From positions 1 through 44,878 of the forward strand of contig AQSC01000053.1 in assembly GCA_000402775.1 (NCBI GenBank): DNA of 44,878 nucleotides, read 5' to 3'. Positions 32,931 to 40,073 of this stretch are shown here, piece by piece. How positions within the stretch are numbered: position 1 is the first letter of the stretch; each line of letters begins with the position of its first letter. Both the position numbers and the translations under genes were made by a program. This DNA comes from Euryarchaeota archaeon SCGC AAA252-I15. GTDB lineage: Archaea; Altiarchaeota; Altiarchaeia; IMC4; SCGC-AAA252-I15. The notes beneath the pieces are model-generated. The model did not search any database. It was not told the origin of the DNA and saw only the letters and a list, made by a program, of their open reading frames with translations.

Positions 32931-33686
32931 TTAATTATTATCCAAATCTTTTATATCACTTCTAGAGAGGAACAAAATATTTGGTTCACCCTGCTCTTTT
33001 AAAAAACCATACCAGTATACTACAGCCCCTGGTCCGAACAATTTAACGTAATGACGCAACTGCTTTTTGAAATCATTTTTAAACTCCTTATAATCCCCGA
33101 AAGTCGCCTTAGACTCAACCCAACAAACATCCTTCCCCTTAAATGTTACTGGTTCGTCCAAAAGGAAATCAGGAGTCTTAGTGTGATTCTCCCTCCTACA
33201 ATCCTCCTCTGTCATAAAGGAAATACCTTGAGAACTCAGCCAGTCAAAAATCTTCTTCTCGATATCCCGCCCCCTCTTAAGCTGTTCAAAAGCGCCATTT
33301 GGTGAGTACACAAGATCGTTTTCCACAGCCTCCGAAATCTCCTTTTTAAGCCTCTTATCCTTGATCGAATTCGGACTCTTCAGATAAGTTCTAAACATGT
33401 TTCGTGAAACTCCGTTTTCAACGAGAATAATCGATGCAACCATCACCGGTGGAAACCCGACACCTCTTGAAATCTTCAAAAAAGAATCCCCATGATCCCA
33501 CGCCCTACGAAATTTTTTAGCGTCCTTTTTCATAACCCCGTGCTTCCTAGTAGTCTCTCGGATAATCTTCTGGGTTAAAAGAACCCTGAGGGTAGGCTTA
33601 GGAACACCATAACGGAGGCTTAAAGACTCAACAGATTTCAAATCCTCAAGCTTGGGGTAAATCGACTCGTAAGTTTCCCGGTCCAT
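32931..33686 (-). CDS. CDIN1/C15orf41-type TPD-motif nuclease
   Basis: A 251-residue protein matching the archaeal-eukaryotic TPD family that includes human CDIN1 (C15orf41). The N-terminal half has helix-turn-helix units such as SVESLSLRYGVPKPTLRVLL and SRGVGFPPVMVASIIL. The C-terminal half is a PD-(D/E)xK nuclease fold with the signature TPDFLLDEPVTFKG and, after a short loop, CWVESKATFGD, giving the Asp and Glu-x-Lys of the active site. KQLRHYVKLFGPGAVVYW follows. Its substrate in archaea is unknown; a Holliday-junction or branched-DNA role has been suggested from the fold. It lies one base upstream of the antiporter. Confidence 0.82.
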   Translation of the reverse strand: MDRETYESIYPKLEDLKSVESLSLRYGVPKPTLRVLLTQKIIRETTRKHGVMKKDAKKFRRAWDHGDSFLKISRGVGFPPVMVASIILVENGVSRNMFRTYLKSPNSIKDKRLKKEISEAVENDLVYSPNGAFEQLKRGRDIEKKIFDWLSSQGISFMTEEDCRRENHTKTPDFLLDEPVTFKGKDVCWVESKATFGDYKEFKNDFKKQLRHYVKLFGPGAVVYWYGFLKEQGEPNILFLSRSDIKDLDNN

Positions 33687-33727
33687 CAGGTAAAGTATTT
33701 AAACGCAGCCTTTAATTAAGCTATATC

Positions 33728-34393
33728 ATGGAAAGCTACACTCCATGGCTTCTTCGAAAATCCGAGCGAGACTTCTTCAAACTCTGCGTCGAATATTCAG
33801 CGGAAGTCTTAGACCACATGAGGTTGTTGCGGGAGGAAGTAGGCTTGTTTTTAGGGGAGAAATGGCCTGAAGTGCAAAGCCACCACGTAGTAGTAACACG
33901 GAAAGGGTCTGAGATAATAAAAAACCGGATTCAATTAAACATGATCTTGTCTGAAAAACACATTGACTCGGAAGACAGGATTACGTTATCCAACTTGGTA
34001 TTCGATTTAAGTGCTGTGTCAAGCCACATCGACTCGGCATCCCATAAAATGGACATCATGAAGCTTAAAGTAGATTCCTGCTTGAAAGATAAGGTTAAAA
34101 CCATGGCCGAGAGGACCGAACACATAGTTGTTCTGTTAAACGAGGCCTTCAAGCTTTTGAACGAGGATTTGGAGAAAGTAATCGAAAAGACGGTCGAGAT
34201 ATCTAGAATAGAGAACGTCATCGATGATTTGAGGAGAAACCTTATAAAATCGGTCATCCAGCTTGAAGGGCAACAGAATTTCAGGGAATTCTACACATTA
34301 ACTGAAATGCTAAACTCCCTTGAAAGCGTGTCCGACGGCGTCGAATCAGTCTCTAACATCCTCGGAAACATCGCAATAAGCCACTTGCCTTAA
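33728..34393 (+). CDS. PhoU/DUF47-like helical protein
   Basis: A 221-residue all-helical protein with no membrane segment. Its heptad-like helices (ERDFFKLCVEYSAEVLDHMR, ERTEHIVVLLNEAFKLLNED, EISRIENVIDDLRRNLIKSV) resemble the DUF47/PhoU family. Members act with Pit-type phosphate transporters or as regulators of phosphate and metal uptake. No phosphate transporter lies nearby, so the role is open. ATG 33728 follows a TATA-like TTTAATTAAGCTATA stretch. The downstream coiled-coil membrane protein gene starts seven bases after its stop. Confidence 0.65.
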   Translation: MESYTPWLLRKSERDFFKLCVEYSAEVLDHMRLLREEVGLFLGEKWPEVQSHHVVVTRKGSEIIKNRIQLNMILSEKHIDSEDRITLSNLVFDLSAVSSHIDSASHKMDIMKLKVDSCLKDKVKTMAERTEHIVVLLNEAFKLLNEDLEKVIEKTVEISRIENVIDDLRRNLIKSVIQLEGQQNFREFYTLTEMLNSLESVSDGVESVSNILGNIAISHLP

Positions 34394-34399
34394 AAAAAA

Positions 34400-34780
34400 A
34401 TGAAGATCAGCAAGCTTGATGCAATAACATTTACCATCCTACTCTCACTAATTTCCGTTGAAATGTATCTCAAAATCGGCGAGATACTCGAGTCCCCAAT
34501 ACTGATTCTTCTAGGGCTTATCATCGGATTCTCAATGGGCTTTAAATTAGCCTCCGTCCACTCATCACAAATCTCGCGCAAAGCACTGGATTTTGCGAAA
34601 AACGAGGAAGCCAAACTTAATAACGTGAAATCCACTTCCATCGAAACATTCAGCAGACTGAAAAAAGAGGGGGACAGGAGAGACAGGGTTATCGTAAAAC
34701 TCAAAGACGCGCTCAAAGACCGGGACTTGGAAGTCGAGCATCTTGTCTCGGAACTTGAGAGAAAACAGTGTAAACGATAG
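34400..34780 (+). CDS. Small membrane protein with cytoplasmic coiled coil
   Basis: A 126-residue protein with two N-terminal hydrophobic segments (AITFTILLSLISVEMYL and ILILLGLIIGFSMGFKL). A highly charged C-terminal helix follows (about residues 55-125, including KKEGDRRDRVIVKLKDALKD) that should form a coiled coil in the cytoplasm. I recognise no family. It follows the PhoU-like gene closely and may act with it. The ATG is embedded in an A-rich stretch just after the upstream stop. Confidence 0.6.
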   Translation: MKISKLDAITFTILLSLISVEMYLKIGEILESPILILLGLIIGFSMGFKLASVHSSQISRKALDFAKNEEAKLNNVKSTSIETFSRLKKEGDRRDRVIVKLKDALKDRDLEVEHLVSELERKQCKR

Positions 34781-34813
34781 TTTTATATAAAAAGGTCCCT
34801 ATATTAAGGAGGT
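34781..34813 (+). promoter_or_regulatory. TBP gene promoter and ribosome site
   Basis: TTTATATAAAA at about 34782-34792 is a good TATA box immediately after the upstream stop codon. GGAGGT at 34808-34813 is a strong ribosome site three bases before ATG 34817. The gene for the TATA-binding protein thus has its own TATA element and could be self-regulated, which is inference. Confidence 0.6.
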
Positions 34814-34816
34814 AGA

Positions 34817-35377
34817 ATGGACGAAAAAGAGGTTAAGATTAAGGCTAAAGTTGAAAACATCGTGTCTTCGATAACTATTGACAGGCACATAGACTTGGAG
34901 AAGTTTGCAAGCACGGTTACGGGCATCGAAAACCCGTCCCGATTCCCGGGCGTGATATTCCGCGTCCGAGAACCAAAGCTTGCAATGCTAATCTTTCGGA
35001 CTGGAAAAGTAATCTGCTCTGGAGCACGCTCTAAAAAGGATATTGCGGCTGCAGTTCAAAAGCTGATTGAAAAGCTTAAGGAGGGTAAGATAAGGCTTAA
35101 GGCCAAGCCTATCGTCGAAATCCAAAACATTGTGGCGAGCGCGTCCCTCGGCTTTAAAGTAAATTTGGACACCTTGGCTACAGAATGTTGGAACACGGAG
35201 TACGAGCCTGAACAGTTTCCGGGCTTAGTCTTCCGGTTAGAAGAGCCGAAGACTGTAATGCTGATTTTCAGAAGTGGGAAGATCATCATCACGGGTGCGA
35301 AAACCCCCGGTAACGCTAACACGGCGGCCGAGAAAACCAGGGAGATGGTGAAAAGCTACAACGCCATCATCGAGTAA
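34817..35377 (+). CDS. tbp: TATA-binding protein
   Basis: The general transcription factor that binds archaeal promoters. The 186-residue protein is two direct repeats of about 90 residues. The first has ENIVSSITIDRHIDLEKFA, FPGVIFRVREPKLAMLIF and TGKVICSGARSKKD; the second has QNIVASASLGFKVNLDTLA, FPGLVFRLEEPKTVMLIF and SGKIIITGAKTPGN. These are the diagnostic TBP stirrup and saddle segments. Length is standard for archaea. Confidence 0.98.
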   Translation: MDEKEVKIKAKVENIVSSITIDRHIDLEKFASTVTGIENPSRFPGVIFRVREPKLAMLIFRTGKVICSGARSKKDIAAAVQKLIEKLKEGKIRLKAKPIVEIQNIVASASLGFKVNLDTLATECWNTEYEPEQFPGLVFRLEEPKTVMLIFRSGKIIITGAKTPGNANTAAEKTREMVKSYNAIIE

Positions 35378-35414
35378 ACTGAAAACGCGGCCGTTAAAAA
35401 GGTCGCACACAAAC

Positions 35415-35421
35415 TTTTTTT
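35415..35421 (+). terminator. Oligo-T tract downstream of tbp
   Basis: A run of seven T residues about 38 bases after the tbp stop fits archaeal transcription termination at U-tracts. It lies before the next plus-strand gene at 35445. Confidence 0.4.
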
Positions 35422-35444
35422 CTTATGTCTCATAGTCTTAACTG

Positions 35445-36080
35445 ATGGTTAAGACTAAGAGGAAGGATATTCACCTTCACTTTAGAAGTCATACGAGAGG
35501 GGAGAGTTATTATACTGGGAGGGTGCCAAAAGCTGTTAAGACCTTCGTTTGTGAGGAGGCAGGTGGTTCGAGGGAGTTGGAGCCTGAAATCCCCCCTTTC
35601 GGATTCTCTAAATATGATAGGTCTAGTCGTGAATTCCTGCAGAAACTTCGGGATCGCGGAGTCAAGGTCGTAGCCGGCGAGCATTTAAGAGATGATCCTG
35701 AGGAGCATTTAATGGAAACCTTAATCACGTCTGAAGAGGATGCTAGGGAGGATATGCTTGCTGATCCTACGAATCTGGATTCAATCAAGAATTATTATTT
35801 TTGGGATTCCTGCCTTCAAAGGTACAGGCACACTTTGATTCGTATAACACTTAGAGAGGCTGAAAAGTATGTTGAAGGGATTTTCGGGGTTGGACACTCC
35901 CTCATCTCTGGGGAGCTTGGAAGAGAGGGGATTGATTCATCGCGAACAATAAGTCCTCTTGTCTTTGATTGGCATGATATAGCCTTGCGAAAGCTTCTTT
36001 GGGGTGTGCCTGTCTCAGACATTGAATACAAGAAAGCGTATGTATGCAAGACGATTCCGGCTGAATGGGTTGTTAGCTAA
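35445..36080 (+). CDS. Uncharacterised soluble protein
   Basis: A 211-residue protein of no family I can name. It begins with a basic segment (MVKTKRKDIHLHFRSHTRG), contains KVVAGEHLRDDPEEHLMETL, LQRYRHTLIRITLREAEKYV and VFDWHDIALRKLLWGVPVSD, and has several histidines that could be catalytic or metal-binding. No membrane helix is present. It stands alone between tbp and a small orphan 39 bases downstream; the two may be co-transcribed. Confidence 0.6.
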   Translation: MVKTKRKDIHLHFRSHTRGESYYTGRVPKAVKTFVCEEAGGSRELEPEIPPFGFSKYDRSSREFLQKLRDRGVKVVAGEHLRDDPEEHLMETLITSEEDAREDMLADPTNLDSIKNYYFWDSCLQRYRHTLIRITLREAEKYVEGIFGVGHSLISGELGREGIDSSRTISPLVFDWHDIALRKLLWGVPVSDIEYKKAYVCKTIPAEWVVS

Positions 36081-36119
36081 CTTACCGGTAAAAAACAAGA
36101 CGACTTAACGGCAGGGGAT

Positions 36120-36359
36120 ATGAGATTCTGGAGCCTGGTGGAAAATGCCTTGGTAGACAGGCTGCCTGAAAGCGAACTTGACAGCCAACTCGAATCCGAA
36201 AATCTCTCCCGATTATTCGAATTCAATGGTCTGCCGTATCCTGAAGACAGGATCGCTTCGAGGGAGCAACTCGAATCCTTCCTTGACCGGCATGCAAAAG
36301 AAAATCCGAAAAGTATTGCAGGTTTTTTCTGGGCGAGGGAGAAAAAGAAAAAAGGGTGA
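36120..36359 (+). CDS. Small charged protein of unknown function
   Basis: A 79-residue protein rich in Glu, Ser and Leu (PESELDSQLESENLSRLFEF) with a Lys-rich end (REKKKKG). No domain is recognised. GGCAGGGGAT before ATG 36120 may be a weak ribosome site. It ends in a hairpin shared with the convergent membrane-protein gene. Confidence 0.5.
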   Translation: MRFWSLVENALVDRLPESELDSQLESENLSRLFEFNGLPYPEDRIASREQLESFLDRHAKENPKSIAGFFWAREKKKKG

Positions 36360-36378
36360 GGACTGGTTTTTAGTCCTC
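36358..36378. terminator. Bidirectional hairpin between convergent genes
   Basis: GAGGACT (36358-36364) and AGTCCTC (36372-36378) form a perfect 7-base stem around GGTTTTT. The stem spans the stop codons of both converging genes, so it could end transcripts from both sides. Confidence 0.55.
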
Positions 36379-36702
36379 GGCTAGGGTCATTACTGTCTTT
36401 AACGCTACGACTAGTGCGGCGAAGGCCACGAACACGGTTATGTTTACTAGGGAGTCTGCTAGAAGCTTTGCTGTCGGCCCTATGCCTGCGATTATCCCTG
36501 CTGTTCCTCCGGCGAGCATCAAGGTCATAGATGCTACCAAAAATTTCGTGGTCTCTTTCTTGTTCACGTTCAAAAGGCCCACGACTACTCCCAAGACTGC
36601 CAGAAGCAATACTGCAAGCCCGGGGTTTAATCGGCCTAATGCCGCGAGCACCGCCACTACAACTCCCAGTAGGAAGGCGTAGTTGCCCGTCTTATCTACC
36701 AT
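36370..36702 (-). CDS. Small integral membrane protein
   Basis: A 110-residue protein with three to four hydrophobic helices (AFLLGVVVAVLAALGRL, LAVLLLAVLGVVVGLLNV, FLVASMTLMLAGGTAGIIAG and ITVFVAFAALVVALKTVM). ATG 36702 follows a clear ribosome site GAGGTGAT five bases upstream; the in-frame GTG at 36711 is part of that site. Similar small archaeal membrane proteins are common but without known function. Confidence 0.75.
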   Translation of the reverse strand: MVDKTGNYAFLLGVVVAVLAALGRLNPGLAVLLLAVLGVVVGLLNVNKKETTKFLVASMTLMLAGGTAGIIAGIGPTAKLLADSLVNITVFVAFAALVVALKTVMTLAED

Positions 36703-36777
36703 ACAAATCACCTCAATTTTTATTTAAAAAAGGATAGGCTGTTAGAAGATTAGATTAAGGCATTAAATGCGGTTTTT

Positions 36778-37479
36778 TCAGAGTTTTTCCGCGTATTTTC
36801 GGGCTGCTTTGCTGAAGTCGGAGGCCTCGTATATGCCGCGCCCGATTATGGCGTGCCAGCGGTCGCCCGCGGCTTTCGCTGCGTCGGAGATGCTTCCGCC
36901 TTGGGCTATGAATCCGGGAGCGTAGAATACTGGTTTCACTCCCTCTTTCTCAACAGTCTCTTTTATCTTCGCGATTACGTCGGGTTTGTTCCCGGGGACT
37001 ACGAAATCACGTATACCAACTTTTGCGGCGTTTTCAAACATTTCGAATACTCCTTCGTCTGCAAGGTATCCGCCGTCGCTTCGAACATATTTTTCGTGGG
37101 TCATGTACCCCCCGACAATAACGGCAAGCCCCACGTCCCTGCAAGCGTTAATCCACGCCTTCTCGGTTTCCGGGCCCGCCTGCGGGAAGAGGATGACGGC
37201 GTCTACGCCAGCGGTTTTCATGACTTCGGCGAAGTTTTTTCCGGTGTCGGGGATGTCTGTCGCAGCCTTCTGATGATCGTATATTATTGGCTTGTCGGTG
37301 AACCTTCGAGCCGTTTCAACCACCTTGGGAAGGCCATGTTTCAAGCCCAATTGAAAGCCCACTTTGTAAGCTCCAACCCCCTCAATCCCATAAGTCTCCT
37401 CGACTATCTTTTCAAAGACGGGAAGAGGCACGTCACACGCGGGTATAATGCTTTTTTTAAGTGGGATTATGTCTTTCAT
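36778..37479 (-). CDS. pyrF: Orotidine 5'-phosphate decarboxylase
   Basis: PyrF converts OMP to UMP, the last step of the pathway. The 233-residue TIM barrel starts KKSIIPACDVPLPVFEKIVE. The catalytic segment reads PIIYDHQKAATDIPDTGKNF, with spacing D-x2-K-x3-D instead of the common D-x-K-x2-D, a variant I associate with an archaeal subgroup. Phosphate-site segments DFVVPGNKPDVI, YAPGFIAQGGSI and HAIIGRGIYEASDF follow. The start overlaps the pyrE stop by four bases, so both genes are coupled. pyrK and pyrC lie 34 kb away. Confidence 0.92.
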   Translation of the reverse strand: MKDIIPLKKSIIPACDVPLPVFEKIVEETYGIEGVGAYKVGFQLGLKHGLPKVVETARRFTDKPIIYDHQKAATDIPDTGKNFAEVMKTAGVDAVILFPQAGPETEKAWINACRDVGLAVIVGGYMTHEKYVRSDGGYLADEGVFEMFENAAKVGIRDFVVPGNKPDVIAKIKETVEKEGVKPVFYAPGFIAQGGSISDAAKAAGDRWHAIIGRGIYEASDFSKAARKYAEKL

Positions 37480-38159
37480 AGCAGCTTTATTTTTGAGGCC
37501 CCATATTTTTCGAATTCACACTCTATGGCGCGGCCCACATCTTTTCCGGGAGCAATCTGGGCGTAGGCTTTGGGGAGAAGGTCGAGGGCGTTGCTTAAGG
37601 CAAGATATGTTACCCCCTTTCCTTTTAATGCTTCTTCCACTGTTTTACCGTCGTCTCGAACTTCCATCCTGTTGGATAATCCCAAGGCTGCGATTATTTC
37701 GACTTCAGACTCCGCAAGCGTGCCGACTGTCTGAAGAAGGGATCCTCCGGTCGTGGTCACATCCTCTATTACAATCGTCTTTTCACAGGGTGCTCCAAGG
37801 TAGATTCTATCTTCCACTTTGCCGTGCTGCTTGGGCTTTCCCCGTCCCATGGGGAGGGTGTGGCTTCCTGGCCCGTATTCTGGATGAGAGTTCGCCCACT
37901 TGTATTGCGTGACGATCGCGACTTTGGTTGCTCCTTCGGGAACGCCGTAAAAGCAGTCTGGGGAAAAACCTCGGTACTGAGTGTATGAGATTATGAAGTC
38001 TGCGAGCTTTTCAGTCAAGAATGCGTCTTCAGTGACGGTTCTAAAGTTTATGTAGAAGTGGCTTGTTCGTCCTGACTTTAGGGTTATCGGTTCTTTGAAG
38101 AAGCCGATGACTTTGTTTTCCAGGATGAATTGGTTGTATTCGTCTTGGCTGAATGACAT
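37476..38159 (-). CDS. pyrE: Orotate phosphoribosyltransferase
   Basis: PyrE adds phosphoribose from PRPP to orotate. The 227-residue protein shows FKEPITLKSGRTSHFYINFR at the N-terminus, YGVPEGATKVAIVTQY, and the PRPP-binding loop KTIVIEDVTTTGGSLLQT. It is somewhat longer than the shortest archaeal forms (about 180 residues), with extra sequence around PMGRGKPKQHGKVEDRIYLG. It heads the pyrE-pyrF minus-strand transcript. Its start is 75 bases from the divergent regulator gene, whose candidate operator may affect both. Confidence 0.93.
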   Translation of the reverse strand: MSFSQDEYNQFILENKVIGFFKEPITLKSGRTSHFYINFRTVTEDAFLTEKLADFIISYTQYRGFSPDCFYGVPEGATKVAIVTQYKWANSHPEYGPGSHTLPMGRGKPKQHGKVEDRIYLGAPCEKTIVIEDVTTTGGSLLQTVGTLAESEVEIIAALGLSNRMEVRDDGKTVEEALKGKGVTYLALSNALDLLPKAYAQIAPGKDVGRAIECEFEKYGASKIKLL

Positions 38160-38204
38160 TTTATGTTATGTATGATTTTTTTCATTTTTATATGATAATT
38201 CACA

Positions 38205-38235
38205 ATATTCCGTATATACTGAATATTCGGAATAT
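38205..38235. promoter_or_regulatory. Inverted-repeat operator at the GbsR-type regulator start
   Basis: ATATTCCG (38205-38212) and CGGAATAT (38228-38235) form a perfect 8-base inverted repeat centred at 38220, 15 bases apart. The right arm overlaps the regulator ATG at 38234, and TATATACT lies between the arms. Position and symmetry suggest autorepression by the dimeric regulator. Confidence 0.5.
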
Positions 38236-38713
38236 GTTGAATGAACTTTTTGAACTAAAAGAGGAGATAATAGAAGACTTCGTGAGGGGGTGGACTCTCT
38301 CAGGATGCAATCCCACAGTTCTTCGAATATACTTCACACTTTTTCTATCCGACAATCCAATGGGACTTTCCGAAATATCCAAGGAGACTGGATACAGCAA
38401 GTCAACTGTGTGCACGAACATGGAAATTGTAGGACAACTCTTCGACATCCATAAATTCAAAAAACCAGGGTCAAAGAAAATCTTTTGGAAGTGCACCCAC
38501 GACCCTGAAAAAATGCTTAAAAAACAGTTAGAACTTGGTGAAAAAATCCTGGCCATGCAACTTGAAGCACTAAACAAAACCGAGAGGCGACTTAAAGACA
38601 TGGATGGAGGCCAGAAATACTTGAAAAACATTGGGAAATTCAAAAAACACTTTGAAAACCACAAGAAAATGTATGAATTCATAAGGGAGAAACACAAAGA
38701 TATACTAGATTAA
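38234..38713 (+). CDS. GbsR/MarR-type winged-helix regulator
   Basis: About 159 residues from ATG 38234 (MLNELFELKEEIIEDFVRGW). The helix-turn-helix region reads SDNPMGLSEISKETGYSKST and continues VCTNMEIVGQLFDIHKFKKP, matching the GbsR family of MarR-like regulators. A long C-terminal helix (about 100-159) probably dimerises. The frame is open from 38153 but earlier starts overlap pyrE and the operator. The SdpI-like gene starts one base after its stop, so it likely controls the downstream SdpI-ABC transporter operon. Confidence 0.8.
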   Translation: MLNELFELKEEIIEDFVRGWTLSGCNPTVLRIYFTLFLSDNPMGLSEISKETGYSKSTVCTNMEIVGQLFDIHKFKKPGSKKIFWKCTHDPEKMLKKQLELGEKILAMQLEALNKTERRLKDMDGGQKYLKNIGKFKKHFENHKKMYEFIREKHKDILD

Positions 38714-38714
38714 A

Positions 38715-39371
38715 ATGAGTAAAAAAGACGTTATACCATTAGGGCTAGTACTCGCAATGTTTGCAATAGCATTCCTCGTCCAAAACGAAGTCCCCGAAGT
38801 CATGGCAACACACTGGAATGCCAAAGGCCAAGCCGACGGGTACGGAGGAAAATTTATCGGGTTATACCTTATGCCCATCATAACACTCCTCATCCTCGGA
38901 CTCTTTCACGCAATCCCGAAAATTGAGGTCCTGGATTTTAGGAAAAACATCCACGACTTTGAAAAACACTTCTATGGCCTCCGCCTAACCCTCACGGCAT
39001 TCATGCTCATAATCTACACGGTCACAGTAGCCATAAACTTGGGTTACGACATCCCAATAAACAAGATTATCATGCCCGCAGTAGGCGGGCTGATATTTTA
39101 TTTGGGCTACATCATGCAATTCGTCAAGCGAAACTTTTGGATTGGAGTGCGAACCCCCTGGACCATTACAAGCGACAGAGTATGGGATAAAACCCACATC
39201 TTAGCGAGCAAACTGTTCAGACTCATGGGAGCCTTGTTCATAATCGCAGCTCTTACCACACAGAAAGTTGTGGGTGTTTTAATATCTTTCATCTTAGTAA
39301 CCACCCTGTTTATAATAATTTATTCGTATTGGATATATCGCCGTGAAGTCGAAGGTGGAAAAGATGGTTAA
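38715..39371 (+). CDS. SdpI/DUF1648-family membrane protein
   Basis: A 218-residue membrane protein with six hydrophobic segments. The N-terminal DUF1648 signature is clear: QNEVPEVMATHWNAKGQADG, then KFIGLYLMPIITLLILGL. The C-terminal SdpI-like part has FWIGVRTPWTITSDRVWDKT. In Bacillus, SdpI gives immunity to the SDP peptide and signals to its regulator. Here it lies directly between a GbsR-type regulator and an ABC exporter, which recalls an immunity or envelope-stress unit. Function in archaea is not established. Confidence 0.88.
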   Translation: MSKKDVIPLGLVLAMFAIAFLVQNEVPEVMATHWNAKGQADGYGGKFIGLYLMPIITLLILGLFHAIPKIEVLDFRKNIHDFEKHFYGLRLTLTAFMLIIYTVTVAINLGYDIPINKIIMPAVGGLIFYLGYIMQFVKRNFWIGVRTPWTITSDRVWDKTHILASKLFRLMGALFIIAALTTQKVVGVLISFILVTTLFIIIYSYWIYRREVEGGKDG

Positions 39372-40068
39372 GAAGGTGAAAAGGAAGGAGGACCCTATCA
39401 TAGAGCTTAAGGACGTCTGGAAGATTTATAAGATGGGATTGGTGGAAGTGCCCGCAGTCCAAGGACTTAATCTTAAGATTTACCCCCACGAATTCGTAGC
39501 CATCATGGGTCCTTCGGGAAGTGGCAAGTCGACGACCATGAACATGGTAGGCTGCCTCGACGTACCCACAAAAGGACAAATCTTTTTAAACGGCCAAGAC
39601 ATCTCGACACTGCATGAAAGCGATCTCGCCCACATTCGGGGGAGAACGATAGGATTCGTATTCCAGCAGTTCAACCTCATGCCCTCGCTCACAGCCCTTG
39701 AAAACATAATTCTTCCCATGACATTTCAGGGAGTTCTCCCACTGGATCGGGAGAAACGCGGGAGGAAAGTCTTAACTATGGTGGGACTTGAAGATAGAAT
39801 GCACCACAAGCCGGCGGAACTTTCCGGGGGACAGCAACAGAGAGTGGCAATAGCAAGATCGCTTGCAAACGACCCAGACGTAATCCTCGCCGACGAGCCC
39901 ACAGGAAACTTGGACACAACCACAGGACACGAAATAATTGACATGCTCTACGACCTCAACAAGGAGGGGAAGACCGTAATCATGGTAACACACGACAAGG
40001 ACATCGCAGACCGTGCAAAACGAACCGTGCAACTTAAAGACGGAAAGATAGTTGATGGAGGTAATTAA
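39364..40068 (+). CDS. MacB/LolD-type ABC transporter ATPase
   Basis: The 234-residue nucleotide-binding subunit has Walker A IMGPSGSGKSTTMNMVG, the Q-loop FVFQQFNLMPSLTALENI, the signature ELSGGQQQRVAIARSL, Walker B VILADEPTGNLD and the switch His in VIMVTHDKDIA. Similarity to MacB/LolD/FtsE ATPases is strong. ATG 39364 overlaps the SdpI stop by 8 bases; an upstream frame to 39343 is less likely. Partner permeases are the FtsX-like proteins at 41.4 and 42.7-43.9 kb. Confidence 0.94.
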   Translation: MVKKVKRKEDPIIELKDVWKIYKMGLVEVPAVQGLNLKIYPHEFVAIMGPSGSGKSTTMNMVGCLDVPTKGQIFLNGQDISTLHESDLAHIRGRTIGFVFQQFNLMPSLTALENIILPMTFQGVLPLDREKRGRKVLTMVGLEDRMHHKPAELSGGQQQRVAIARSLANDPDVILADEPTGNLDTTTGHEIIDMLYDLNKEGKTVIMVTHDKDIADRAKRTVQLKDGKIVDGGN

Positions 40069-40073
40069 AGAAA

